Shown piece by piece: positions 25,967 through 33,302 of a stretch of DNA of 64,000 nt (position 1 is its first letter; each line of letters opens with the position of its first letter). This DNA comes from Bog-473 sp049513455. GTDB taxonomy: Bacteria; Actinomycetota; Acidimicrobiia; Acidimicrobiales; RAAP-2. The translations under genes and the position numbers were made by a program. The stretch lies in assembly GCA_049513455.1 (NCBI GenBank), contig JBEKWB010000039.1, positions 5,392 to 69,391 of the forward strand, read 5' to 3'. The notes below the pieces were generated by a model. The model was not told the DNA's origin. It ran no database searches and saw only the letters and a program-made list of their open reading frames with translations.

Positions 25967-26158
25967 ATGGCTGTTCTCAACGGCGGCCCGATGGACGGTC
26001 GAGAGCACTCGATCGAGGACGACACGGTCGAACTTTGCGTCGTCATGACCGATGGGCAGCAGCATCGATACCGGCGGACGAACGCCACCCAGCCTCTGTC
26101 TGATGGTCGGTTGGTGCTGGTCTTCGACTGGGCGGGTCGGTACCACGGTCCGAAATAG
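25967..26158 (+). CDS. Small protein of unknown function
   Basis: A 63-aa protein, probably a single small beta barrel: it starts MAVLNGGPMDGREHSIEDDT and ends LVLVFDWAGRYHGPK. GGTGGAG at 25952-25958 supports ATG 25967; an upstream in-frame ATG (25934) has no such site. Similar small proteins occur in phages and integrated elements, but I cannot name a family. Confidence 0.5.
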   Translation: MAVLNGGPMDGREHSIEDDTVELCVVMTDGQQHRYRRTNATQPLSDGRLVLVFDWAGRYHGPK

Positions 26159-26257
26159 CTAGGCCCCGTGCAGCTCAACCGCCCGACAGCGGCACTTTGG
26201 GTGGCTCGGGCCAAGCTCCCAGTTCCGTCACGCGTTCACTGAATAATCTTACGCACG

Positions 26258-26509
26258 ATGTCTTCCCGACTCGATAAGTCCTGGATGGTTCTCGCCAGTC
26301 ATCAGACGGACGAAGGCAATCGTTGCGTGGACATCTTTTCGCGGCCAGATGGAACCTACGGTTTCGAGGAGTTCCGCAGAGACCCCGAGGACATGGGTGC
26401 GTGGACACCGGTCAGCTACTTTTCAGGTCGTGGCTACCCGACTGAGAACGACGTGCTCGCAGCCGCTCGGAGCGCCGTCTCCTGGCTGGGTCCGCTCTTG
26501 GATCGCTGA
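26258..26509 (+). CDS. Small protein of unknown function
   Basis: An 83-aa protein with strands WMVLASHQTDEGNRCVDIFS and TYGFEEFRRDPEDMGAWTPV followed by a helix ENDVLAAARSAVSWLGPLLD. It is read in the same direction as the preceding 63-aa gene, 99 bp downstream. The composition is protein-like, but no family or motif is recognised and no clear ribosome binding site is visible. Confidence 0.5.
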   Translation: MSSRLDKSWMVLASHQTDEGNRCVDIFSRPDGTYGFEEFRRDPEDMGAWTPVSYFSGRGYPTENDVLAAARSAVSWLGPLLDR

Positions 26510-26839
26510 CCGGGTCTCAACCTGGTGCAGGCGACGGCGGCACCCCGAGTCGTAGCCGCCGCTGATTGGAGGTCGGTGACAAAACCGTGACCCACTGGCT
26601 TTCCCGCACCGTCAATCCCCCCGAGCGAAACGACCACAACGCCGACGACGACCGAACCCTTGGGCGCCCCCACTTGCCCGTCGCAAGGGCTCGTTCCCGG
26701 TGGCCTACCCCGCGGGCGATCTTGTGGCCTCCGGGGTTCCTGACCGAGGTCTCCTCGTTGTTCAACTGAACCGAATCGGTCGCCAAAGGACCGGCGATCG
26801 CAGACCTTTGGCCGAGCCGCATCTCGCCCGCAGGGGGAC
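26510..26839. other. Gene-free stretch, nothing recognised
   Basis: About 330 bp between the 83-aa gene and the cupin gene. Open frames exist on the minus strand but they lack family motifs and ribosome binding sites, and their amino-acid composition looks like random high-GC sequence. I see no RNA gene or repeat here. Confidence 0.5.
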
Positions 26840-27271
26840 TCAGACGCGCGTGTCTCCCGCCGGATGCTCGTCGAACCACTGCGCAATGCCCGACATGTGA
26901 TGCTCGAAGTTGCCAGGGGCCGAAACGTTGAGCACTCCGGCACGCTCCACGCCGCGGTTCTCGAAGTCATGGATCACGTTCCCCGGCACCAGGACGAACG
27001 ATCCGGTGCTCGCTTTGATCCAGTCGGTGTCGACCAGCACGCTCATGGTACCGGCGAGGACGTAGAACACGTCGTCCTCCGGATGCGAGTGCGCGCCAGT
27101 CCCCTTGGTGTGCGGGTCGAGCCACCATTCCGAGATCGAATACCGATGACCGGTCTCTGCACCGTCGGCCTTGAAGAGCGCCGAGATACGACCCATTGGA
27201 TACGCTCGGCCCTCGCCTGGTCCCAGAACCACCGGAAGTCGGCCGGCGGTGTTGCCGCCATCGGTCATCAT
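26840..27271 (-). CDS. Cupin domain protein
   Basis: A 143-aa single-domain cupin. Motif 1 is GAHSHPEDDVFYVLAGTMSV, with two histidines and a glutamate as metal ligands, and motif 2 is SFVLVPGNVIHDFENRG with the last histidine. The metal site therefore looks complete. Two adjacent ATG codons (27271 and 27268) lie close behind a GGAGAAGGAGGG stretch; the spacing favours the second. Cupins of this kind bind small ligands or act as dioxygenases or isomerases, and nothing nearby narrows this. Confidence 0.82.
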   Translation of the reverse strand: MMTDGGNTAGRLPVVLGPGEGRAYPMGRISALFKADGAETGHRYSISEWWLDPHTKGTGAHSHPEDDVFYVLAGTMSVLVDTDWIKASTGSFVLVPGNVIHDFENRGVERAGVLNVSAPGNFEHHMSGIAQWFDEHPAGDTRV

Positions 27272-27430
27272 CCCTCCTTCTCCTAGGCCTCCTCAGAATG
27301 AAGCGTCCACGAGAACGAGTCAACTCCAACCAGACCGGCGGTCGGGGCACGCGCGATCGTGGTAGAGACAGTCGCCGAATTTATGCCCCGGCGCCCCGGC
27401 GCCGGTGACCAAGGAACTGCGGATGCTCGC

Positions 27431-27643
27431 CTAGGCGATCTCGTTGCGTGCGTTGAACGTGAGACGGCCGTCTACGTGCTTCGGGCAGTAGTCGTGGTCC
27501 TCGTCATCGTTTCGCCATCCTCGACCTTCTGACCAGTTGCGGGCAGTGCGCTCTGGCCAGGTTGGGACAGGCAAAACCAGCGGAGCTGCGTCGCACATCT
27601 CTTTGTCACAGACCATGAGGTGCCCGGACATCGTTATGGTCAT
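27431..27643 (-). CDS. Small cysteine-containing protein, phage/element type
   Basis: A 70-aa protein with C-x4-C (CDKEMC) near the N-terminus and a distal CPKH near residue 53, an arrangement that suggests a single zinc site. GRGWRNDDEDHDYCPKH resembles small zinc proteins of actinophages and integrated elements. ATG 27643 is the likely start. It is next to an IstB fragment, which fits a mobile-element neighbourhood. The function is unknown. Confidence 0.5.
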   Translation of the reverse strand: MTITMSGHLMVCDKEMCDAAPLVLPVPTWPERTARNWSEGRGWRNDDEDHDYCPKHVDGRLTFNARNEIA

Positions 27644-27654
27644 TGGGTCTGGAC

Positions 27655-27790
27655 TTTAACCGTTTCTCCAGGTCGAACCAGTGACGGCAGGCGATGTGAC
27701 CCAAGGCGGTAGCGAGGAACGTCTTTCCGACACCGGTCGGTCCCTACGCCATGCGGGTTTCAACCGCCTCGACCACCCCTGGCCGAGATC
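27655..27790 (-). pseudogene. IstB (IS21 helper ATPase) fragment
   Basis: Reverse-strand codons at about 27743-27663 encode GPTGVGKTFLATALGHIACR followed by HWFDLEKR, the Walker A region of IS21-family IstB proteins. An in-frame TAG precedes the P-loop, and the codons before it (GVVEAVETRMA) resemble the preceding helix of IstB. The rest of the protein is absent: the frame passes into an unrelated small gene. No IstA transposase is seen. Confidence 0.6.
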
Positions 27791-27834
27791 GATCTCGCCC
27801 ACGCGGTACCAAGCCGCGGGTGACGGGACTGATC

Positions 27835-28800
27835 TCAGGCGTACGCGAGGACAGAGGGCAAGGCGCCGACGGGTGTCGCCTCAGGGTAGACGCTCGCGAA
27901 TTCCGCCTTGAGGCTCAAGTCGTTGACCCGGGCGAGATCGAATCTGAGGGGAGATCCCCTTTGGGCGAGGTCATCGTTGAAAGTGTCGGCGACCTGTTGC
28001 ATCGACAGCCTGTTCGCGACGCGCTCGGCACGCTCGGCTGCGGTCTTGTAGACGTCGGCCTTCCACAGCACGCTCACCCGGAACGCCTCGAGTGGTGCTT
28101 GGAATACCAGCTCACCGTCGTCGATTACCGCCCAATCGTCCGTGCCGGCACCGACCGGAGCGAGCTCAGCGCCGGGGGTGACCCGAACGGTTCCCTTGTC
28201 GAACGGGCCTATTGGTCCGACCTGGTGAAACATCCCGTGGTTATCCCCGATCAGCGCAGTATTCGCCATCGCGGTCGCATGTTGCTGCGGGGGGACGTTG
28301 GGGCCGTTTGGCCAGTAGTAAAGCCCGCCACCCTCGACGTCGTTCATCCACCAGATGGCGGTGGCCTGCAAGATCTCGAAGGGCTCGAACAACCCGGACC
28401 ACAACATGGCCCGGAGAAGCCACATCGGAGTGTTGGTACGGTCGCGACCGTGGAACCGCGGATTGTCCGTGTGCGCGGGCCCGCCACCAGCGATGGAGGT
28501 CATCAGGTTCACGTAGACGCTCTTCGGCTCCACCACCTCAGCGTCGTAGAACTGCTTCGCCGCTTCGACGTAGGCGGGATGCTGCAGAAACAGGTCGGAG
28601 CCCTCGGCGGCGAAGTCGTCGTGCACCCAGTCCTTCTGGAACCACATCGGCCTCGTGCGAGCGTGCGGGTCCGCGCCCGGGTTGTACCACCCGCCGAGCG
28701 GGTTGTAGGGCGCTTGCGACCCCAGGAGACCTACGACGTCTCCGACGTCGCCGATCACGTCGTGAATCAACACTGGCGGTCTCGAATACCGAATGGCCAT
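27835..28800 (-). CDS. Protein of unknown function, possible 2OG-Fe(II) oxygenase fold
   Basis: A 321-aa protein that I do not recognise by name. It has an HxD-like motif in GGGPAHTDNPRFHGRD (near residue 110), a later histidine in GDNHGMFHQVGPIGPFD and an arginine in KGTVRVTPG. This order (HxD, then H, then R) is that of 2-oxoglutarate/Fe(II) oxygenases, but spacing and surroundings are not diagnostic. The tryptophan-rich stretches TRPMWFQKDWVHDD and TPMWLLRAMLWSG are notable. ATG 28800 starts seven bases before a 35-bp tandem repeat. Confidence 0.55.
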   Translation of the reverse strand: MAIRYSRPPVLIHDVIGDVGDVVGLLGSQAPYNPLGGWYNPGADPHARTRPMWFQKDWVHDDFAAEGSDLFLQHPAYVEAAKQFYDAEVVEPKSVYVNLMTSIAGGGPAHTDNPRFHGRDRTNTPMWLLRAMLWSGLFEPFEILQATAIWWMNDVEGGGLYYWPNGPNVPPQQHATAMANTALIGDNHGMFHQVGPIGPFDKGTVRVTPGAELAPVGAGTDDWAVIDDGELVFQAPLEAFRVSVLWKADVYKTAAERAERVANRLSMQQVADTFNDDLAQRGSPLRFDLARVNDLSLKAEFASVYPEATPVGALPSVLAYA

Positions 28801-28806
28801 CGCACC

Positions 28807-28876
28807 CCCGAGGTCAGTGGGGCATGATGCTAGTTTCCCCTCCCGAGGTCAGTGGGGCATGATGCTAGTTTCCCCT
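28807..28876. repeat. Exact 35-bp tandem duplication
   Basis: Two identical adjacent 35-bp units, 28807-28841 and 28842-28876. Each contains GAGGTCAGTGGGGCATGATG and CTAGTTTCCCC. Multiple short repeats of this kind are found at the ends of IS21-type elements, and an IstB fragment lies about 1 kb away; that link is inference. The repeat lies directly upstream of the 321-aa gene, so it could alternatively act as its control region. Confidence 0.85.
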
Positions 28877-29221
28877 ATCCGCCTACGTCAACGAGCGGAC
28901 CCAGCGATCAGTCGCGGCCTAAGAGCGCCAGTCTTCCGTAACCACTCGAATGCCATGCGGGCGGTGCGCGTATGGCGTTGGCCGGGCGGGAGGTGGCGCG
29001 TGCCTGGCCAGGACAGGAGCTAGTGTCCCACCGGAAACCTTGGAGTGCTTGTCTTGGTCAGGGAGCCGCACAGCCGGATTATTGACCCAGACCACCGTAT
29101 TCATACGGCATAGCCTGATTTACAGCGGTTGCCTTGCGGCGAGTGACCTTCGGCCCTACTGCTCCACGACTGCATATGGATAGCGTCTAAGTAGGAGCGT
29201 GGGTACTAGACGAACTGAGGA
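28877..29221. promoter_or_regulatory. Leader region of the kdp cluster, no motif identified
   Basis: About 345 bp upstream of the first kdpD-like gene, without a supported gene. It must carry the promoter of the Kdp cluster unless transcription starts further upstream. I looked for a c-di-AMP (ydaO-type) riboswitch by eye and did not see its conserved blocks. A short GAGG precedes the GTG/ATG starts at 29222/29225. Confidence 0.4.
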
Positions 29222-31162
29222 GTGATGCCGGGTAATCAGGCTGCCTCTGCTAACGGGGGAAGCCCAGCACCGGTCCGCGACGCGTTCGCGGGAACACCCG
29301 CGTCGCCGCAAGTGCGCGGTCGCCTGCATATTTTTCTTGGGATCGCTCCCGGAGCCGGCAAGACCTATTTGATGCTTGCCGAGGGGCACCGCCTCGCCAA
29401 CTCAGGAGCCGATGTCCTCGTGGGGCTCGCCGAGACCCACGGACGGTCCGACACCGAGGCGATGCTCGAGGGAATGGAGCGTGTGCCGCCGCTCCAAGTT
29501 GTCTATCGCGGGGCAACGTTCGAGGAGCTCGATGTCGATGCGTTGCTCAAGCGGCATCCCAGAGTCGCCTTGGTGGACGAGTTGGCTCACAGGTGTGCAC
29601 CCGGCAGCCGGCACGAGAAGCGGTGGGAGGACGTCGAGGAACTACTAGACGGTGGCATTGACGTAGTGACCTCACTCAATGTGCAGCATCTCGACAGTCT
29701 GAACGACGCAGTCGAGACGATCACAGGGGTCGCTCAGGGGGAAACTGTGCCAGACGTCGTGGTGGCTGGGGCCCATCAGATCGACTTCGTCGACATCACG
29801 CCAGAGCGGTTACGAGCCCGCATCGCCCACGCCGATGTGATGGGTGCCGACGCCGCGCAGGCGGCACTGGGGGGCTTCTTCAGCGCCGAGCGCCTCGCCG
29901 CGTTACGTCAGCTGGGGCTGGGTTGGCTGGGCGAGCACGACCTTCTTGATCCAGCGATGCGGGCCATACCAGGGGATACGGACAATGCCGTCGAGCCGAT
30001 CGAACATGTGGTGGTCGCCCTCACCGGTGCGCCGGAGGCCGAACACGTGCTGCGTCGCGCCTCGCACATTGCTAGGTCGAGCCACGGAGAGCTCATCGGT
30101 GTGTACGTGCGCGTGCCCAGCGACAAGGTCGAGGCCGAGCCGCCCTGGTTGGCTGGTCAGCGAAGGCTGCTGACCGAACTCGGAGGACGCTACAACGAGC
30201 TGGCGGGCGTCGATGTCGCCACCGTTGTTCTCGAATTCTCCCGTGCCGAGGGCGCTCGCCAGCTCGTGCTAGGTGCGACTCGTCGTTCGCGCACCGAAGA
30301 GCTGCTTCACGGATCAGTGATCAACAAGGCCATTCATTCGGCCGGTCCAATTGAGGTGCACGTGATACCGGCTCGACGCCCGCCGAAACGCAGGGAGCGC
30401 GTGACGGAACACGCGGCGCCGCGTCCTCGGCGGGTCCTGCTGCCGGCACCACGGCGCAGGGCGGCGTGGTTCATGGCCGTGTTGTTGCCCGTGGCTATCA
30501 CGCTCGGGCTCGTTCCGGTGCGTTCGTCGTTGGAACTTGCGGGAGTGTTGCTCTGCAATCTGCTGGCTGTGGTGGGTGTCGCGCTCTTGGGCGGGATTCG
30601 CCCAGCCATGCTGGCGACCGGGGTGGCCTTCGTCGCCTCGGACTTCTTCTATGCGCCACCGTTCTATAGCTTGCGCCTCGAACGGCTGGTGGACCTGGTT
30701 GCACTGATCACATTCTTGGTGGTGGCAGCCGCCGTCGGCGGGCTGGTGGATCTGCTTGCCCGGCAGGGCGTCCGAGTAGCCCAGGCGAGCGCCCAGTCGG
30801 AGAATCTCGCCCGGCTCGCGGCTGACAGCATGGTCGGTTCGGATCACCTCACTGACGCCATCGGCTCGCTCCGGCGCGCCTTCGATCTCGATGGTGTGAG
30901 CTTGCTGCACCGGGACGGTGACGAGTGGACGGTGGAAGCAGCTGTTGGCAATACAGGCTTCAAGGAGCCTGAAGCGGCACCACTCAGCGTCGAGCTCTCC
31001 ACCGGCTGTATCTTGGCACTGGCCGGAAGTCGACTGAGCGACCCAGAAGCCACGTTGTTACGGACGTTCCTTGACCAACTCAAGTTCGCCCGGGAGCGAG
31101 CGCTCCTCGGCGCTATCGAGAACGAGGTCCAGGAGGGTGGTGGTCATTCTGCCCCCGAATGA
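29222..31162 (+). CDS. KdpD-like sensor lacking the histidine kinase domain
   Basis: A 646-aa protein with the KdpD N-terminal domain (Walker A LGIAPGAGKTYLML near residue 40, then VALVDELAHRCAPGSRHEKR and SLNVQHLDSLND), a universal stress protein domain (about 255-385) and a cluster of four hydrophobic segments at about 415-505 (DUF4118). A GAF-like domain follows at about 525-625. The protein then stops: there is no DHp helix, H-box or ATPase domain, whereas full KdpD proteins are about 850-900 aa. GTG 29222 and ATG 29225 are both possible. It is read in the same direction as kdpFABC, 130 bp upstream of a small membrane ORF. It may sense K+ or c-di-AMP without kinase activity. Confidence 0.9.
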   Translation: MMPGNQAASANGGSPAPVRDAFAGTPASPQVRGRLHIFLGIAPGAGKTYLMLAEGHRLANSGADVLVGLAETHGRSDTEAMLEGMERVPPLQVVYRGATFEELDVDALLKRHPRVALVDELAHRCAPGSRHEKRWEDVEELLDGGIDVVTSLNVQHLDSLNDAVETITGVAQGETVPDVVVAGAHQIDFVDITPERLRARIAHADVMGADAAQAALGGFFSAERLAALRQLGLGWLGEHDLLDPAMRAIPGDTDNAVEPIEHVVVALTGAPEAEHVLRRASHIARSSHGELIGVYVRVPSDKVEAEPPWLAGQRRLLTELGGRYNELAGVDVATVVLEFSRAEGARQLVLGATRRSRTEELLHGSVINKAIHSAGPIEVHVIPARRPPKRRERVTEHAAPRPRRVLLPAPRRRAAWFMAVLLPVAITLGLVPVRSSLELAGVLLCNLLAVVGVALLGGIRPAMLATGVAFVASDFFYAPPFYSLRLERLVDLVALITFLVVAAAVGGLVDLLARQGVRVAQASAQSENLARLAADSMVGSDHLTDAIGSLRRAFDLDGVSLLHRDGDEWTVEAAVGNTGFKEPEAAPLSVELSTGCILALAGSRLSDPEATLLRTFLDQLKFARERALLGAIENEVQEGGGHSAPE

Positions 31163-31292
31163 GGCGAAGGCGCGGCGAATTTGATCACGCGTCTGTGGTC
31201 CTACCGCACCCGGGTCCGCTCTTGTAGTGTCTCGGAAAGAGCGTGAACGAGACCTCGCGGCGCATCGCGTGCGCCCAATGGGGAGGACGAGA

Positions 31293-31460
31293 GTGAGCGA
31301 CGTCGTATTCGTGGCGGCGATGTTCGCGCTCACTGCGGTCACGGTCCTCTTCGTCCTGGCATGCAACAGCCTGATAGGGCCCGACGACAAGGCACTGGCT
31401 GAAGGTGGCCCCGAGGAAGTCCTGGAGCCGCCGGGTGAGGTCGGGGGCGCGGGGACGTGA
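31293..31460 (+). CDS. Small membrane protein upstream of kdpF
   Basis: A 55-aa protein with one transmembrane helix near the N-terminus (VVFVAAMFALTAVTVLFVLA) and an acidic, glycine/proline-rich C-terminal tail. GTG 31293 is preceded by GGGAGGACGAGA. Its stop overlaps the kdpF start (GTGA at 31457-31460), so it is coupled to the Kdp operon. Small single-helix ORFs at this position occur in other kdp operons but have no assigned function that I can name. Confidence 0.65.
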   Translation: MSDVVFVAAMFALTAVTVLFVLACNSLIGPDDKALAEGGPEEVLEPPGEVGGAGT

Positions 31461-31546
31461 ACGGCGACTACCTGATCGGCATCATCATCACAGTGCTGCT
31501 GGGGGCGTACCTGATCTACGTCCTCGTACGGCCTGGTCGCCTGTAG
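31457..31546 (+). CDS. kdpF: KdpF, small subunit of the Kdp K+ ATPase
   Basis: A 29-aa single-helix protein (YLIGIIITVLLGAYLIYVLV followed by RPGRL). KdpF stabilises the KdpABC complex in the membrane. It is identified by size, by its hydrophobic sequence ending Y-x-Y-V-L-x-R-P, and by its position: its stop codon is immediately followed by the kdpA ATG at 31547, and its GTG start overlaps the preceding small membrane ORF. It is too short for most gene callers. Confidence 0.85.
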   Translation: MNGDYLIGIIITVLLGAYLIYVLVRPGRL

Positions 31547-33298
31547 ATGTCCTGGCAGACCTGGGCGCAAATCGGTGCGCTGTTCGCTCTCCTCGCCGTG
31601 AGCACGCCGACTCTCGGTAGCTACATGGCCAAGGTATTTGGCAGCGGCCCTGCCCCCGGTGATCGGGTCTTCCTTCCGGTAGAGCGATTCACGTACCGAA
31701 TGTTGCGCATCGATCCGGAGACCGAGCAACGGTGGACCGCATACGTCGGGTCGGTTCTGGCCCTCTCGCTTGCCGGAGCGCTGCTCATCTACGTCGTGCT
31801 CCGGACCCAGCACTATCTGCCCGGAAACCCGGACCATCTCGGCAACGTCGGTACCGGACTGTCGTTCAACACCGCCATCAGTTTCGCGACAAATACGAAC
31901 TGGCAGAACTACGTGGGCGAGTCCACCCTCAGCCAGTTCAGCCAGATGTTCGCCCTGGTCGTCCACCAATTCCTGTCCGCGGCCATAGGCATGGCGCTGG
32001 CCGTGGCGTTCATCCGCGGGCTCGTACGTAGACGGGCGACGACGCTCGGGAACTTTTGGGTCGATGAAGTGCGCGCGACGATTCGCGTCCTGTTACCTAT
32101 CACCTTCGTGTTCGCCATCATCTTCATGGGCTTCGGTGTCATCGAGAATTTCCACGCGACACACACAGTCCCAACGGTCGCTGCGATCGGCACCCACACG
32201 ACGGCCTCCCCGGCGCTGGAACAGCAGATCCCCGGCGGACCCGTGGCGAGCATGGTGCCGATCGAGATGCTCGGCGACAACGGCGGGGGCTACTTCGGGG
32301 CCAACTTGGCGCATCCCTACGAGAACCCGAGCCCCATCACGAACCTGCTCGACGTGTGGCTGGCCGCAATGATCCCCTTCGCCTTCGCCTGGACGTTCGG
32401 GAAGATGATCGGATCGAAACGTCAAGCAGTGGTCGTGCTCGTGGTGATGGGCACGCTGTTCGCACTCTCGATGTTTGGCGCGACGGCACTGGAGACGAAC
32501 GGCAACGTGAAGCTGGACAGTGCCGGGGTCACTCAGACGGCGACCGCAACCAATCCGGGGGGCAATCTCGAGGGGAAGGATCTCCGCTTCGGCGCGCCGG
32601 GCTCGGCGCTCAATGCGGTGACCATGACTGCCACCTCGACCGGGGGCACCGGCTCGGCGATCGAGAGCTACACGCCTCTTGGTGGTGGCGTGCCCCTCTT
32701 CGACATGATGCTCGGCGAGACGATCCCCGGGGGCACGGGGACTGGTCTCTACGGGATGCTCATCTTCGTCCTCATAACGGTCTTCATCGCCGGGCTGATG
32801 GTGGGACGCACACCCATGTACCTGGGCAAGCGCATCCTGGCGACGGATATGACCTTGGCTGCGATCTACATCCTGGTGCTGCCGGTGACCGTGCTCTCCC
32901 TGGCAGGGATCTCGTTGCTGCTGCCATCGGCGGCGCGCCAGATATCGTCGACCGGACCTCACGCCGTCACCGAGGTCGTCTACGCGTATGTCTCCGCCGC
33001 GCACAACAACGGCTCGGCGTTCGCCGGTCTGTCGGGGGACACGCAGTGGTACAACACGACGCTGGCGTTCGCCATGTGGATTGGCCGGTTCTTCGAGATC
33101 ATCCCCGCCATGGCGCTCGCGGGCTCGCTTGCTCGCAAGCGCACCTACAAGATGACCACGGGGACGTTGCGCACCGATACCCCGCTCTTCACCACGCTGC
33201 TCGGCGGGGTCGTCATCGTGCTCGTCGGCCTGACGTACTTTCCCGTCCTTGCCCTCGGTCCGCTGGCCGAGCAGTTCGTCGGACACTTCGGGGTGTGA
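31547..33298 (+). CDS. kdpA: Potassium-transporting ATPase subunit KdpA
   Basis: A 583-aa ten-helix membrane protein that forms the K+ selectivity pathway of KdpFABC. The four filter regions typical of the SKT superfamily are visible: FNTAISFATNTNWQNY, GGGYFGANLAHPYENP, the LGETIPGGTGTGLYGM segment and AHNNGSAFAGLSGDTQWYN, followed by GRFFEIIPAMALAGSLA. Length is slightly above the usual 560. It starts directly at the kdpF stop, and kdpB begins four bases after its own stop. Within the family, high-affinity K+ uptake is induced by K+ limitation. Confidence 0.97.
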   Translation: MSWQTWAQIGALFALLAVSTPTLGSYMAKVFGSGPAPGDRVFLPVERFTYRMLRIDPETEQRWTAYVGSVLALSLAGALLIYVVLRTQHYLPGNPDHLGNVGTGLSFNTAISFATNTNWQNYVGESTLSQFSQMFALVVHQFLSAAIGMALAVAFIRGLVRRRATTLGNFWVDEVRATIRVLLPITFVFAIIFMGFGVIENFHATHTVPTVAAIGTHTTASPALEQQIPGGPVASMVPIEMLGDNGGGYFGANLAHPYENPSPITNLLDVWLAAMIPFAFAWTFGKMIGSKRQAVVVLVVMGTLFALSMFGATALETNGNVKLDSAGVTQTATATNPGGNLEGKDLRFGAPGSALNAVTMTATSTGGTGSAIESYTPLGGGVPLFDMMLGETIPGGTGTGLYGMLIFVLITVFIAGLMVGRTPMYLGKRILATDMTLAAIYILVLPVTVLSLAGISLLLPSAARQISSTGPHAVTEVVYAYVSAAHNNGSAFAGLSGDTQWYNTTLAFAMWIGRFFEIIPAMALAGSLARKRTYKMTTGTLRTDTPLFTTLLGGVVIVLVGLTYFPVLALGPLAEQFVGHFGV

Positions 33299-33302
33299 GG
33301 TC

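Noticed and set aside
28877..29221. Possible c-di-AMP riboswitch before the kdp cluster
   Set aside because: I looked for the conserved ydaO-type blocks and did not find them by eye. A covariance model scan would be decisive.
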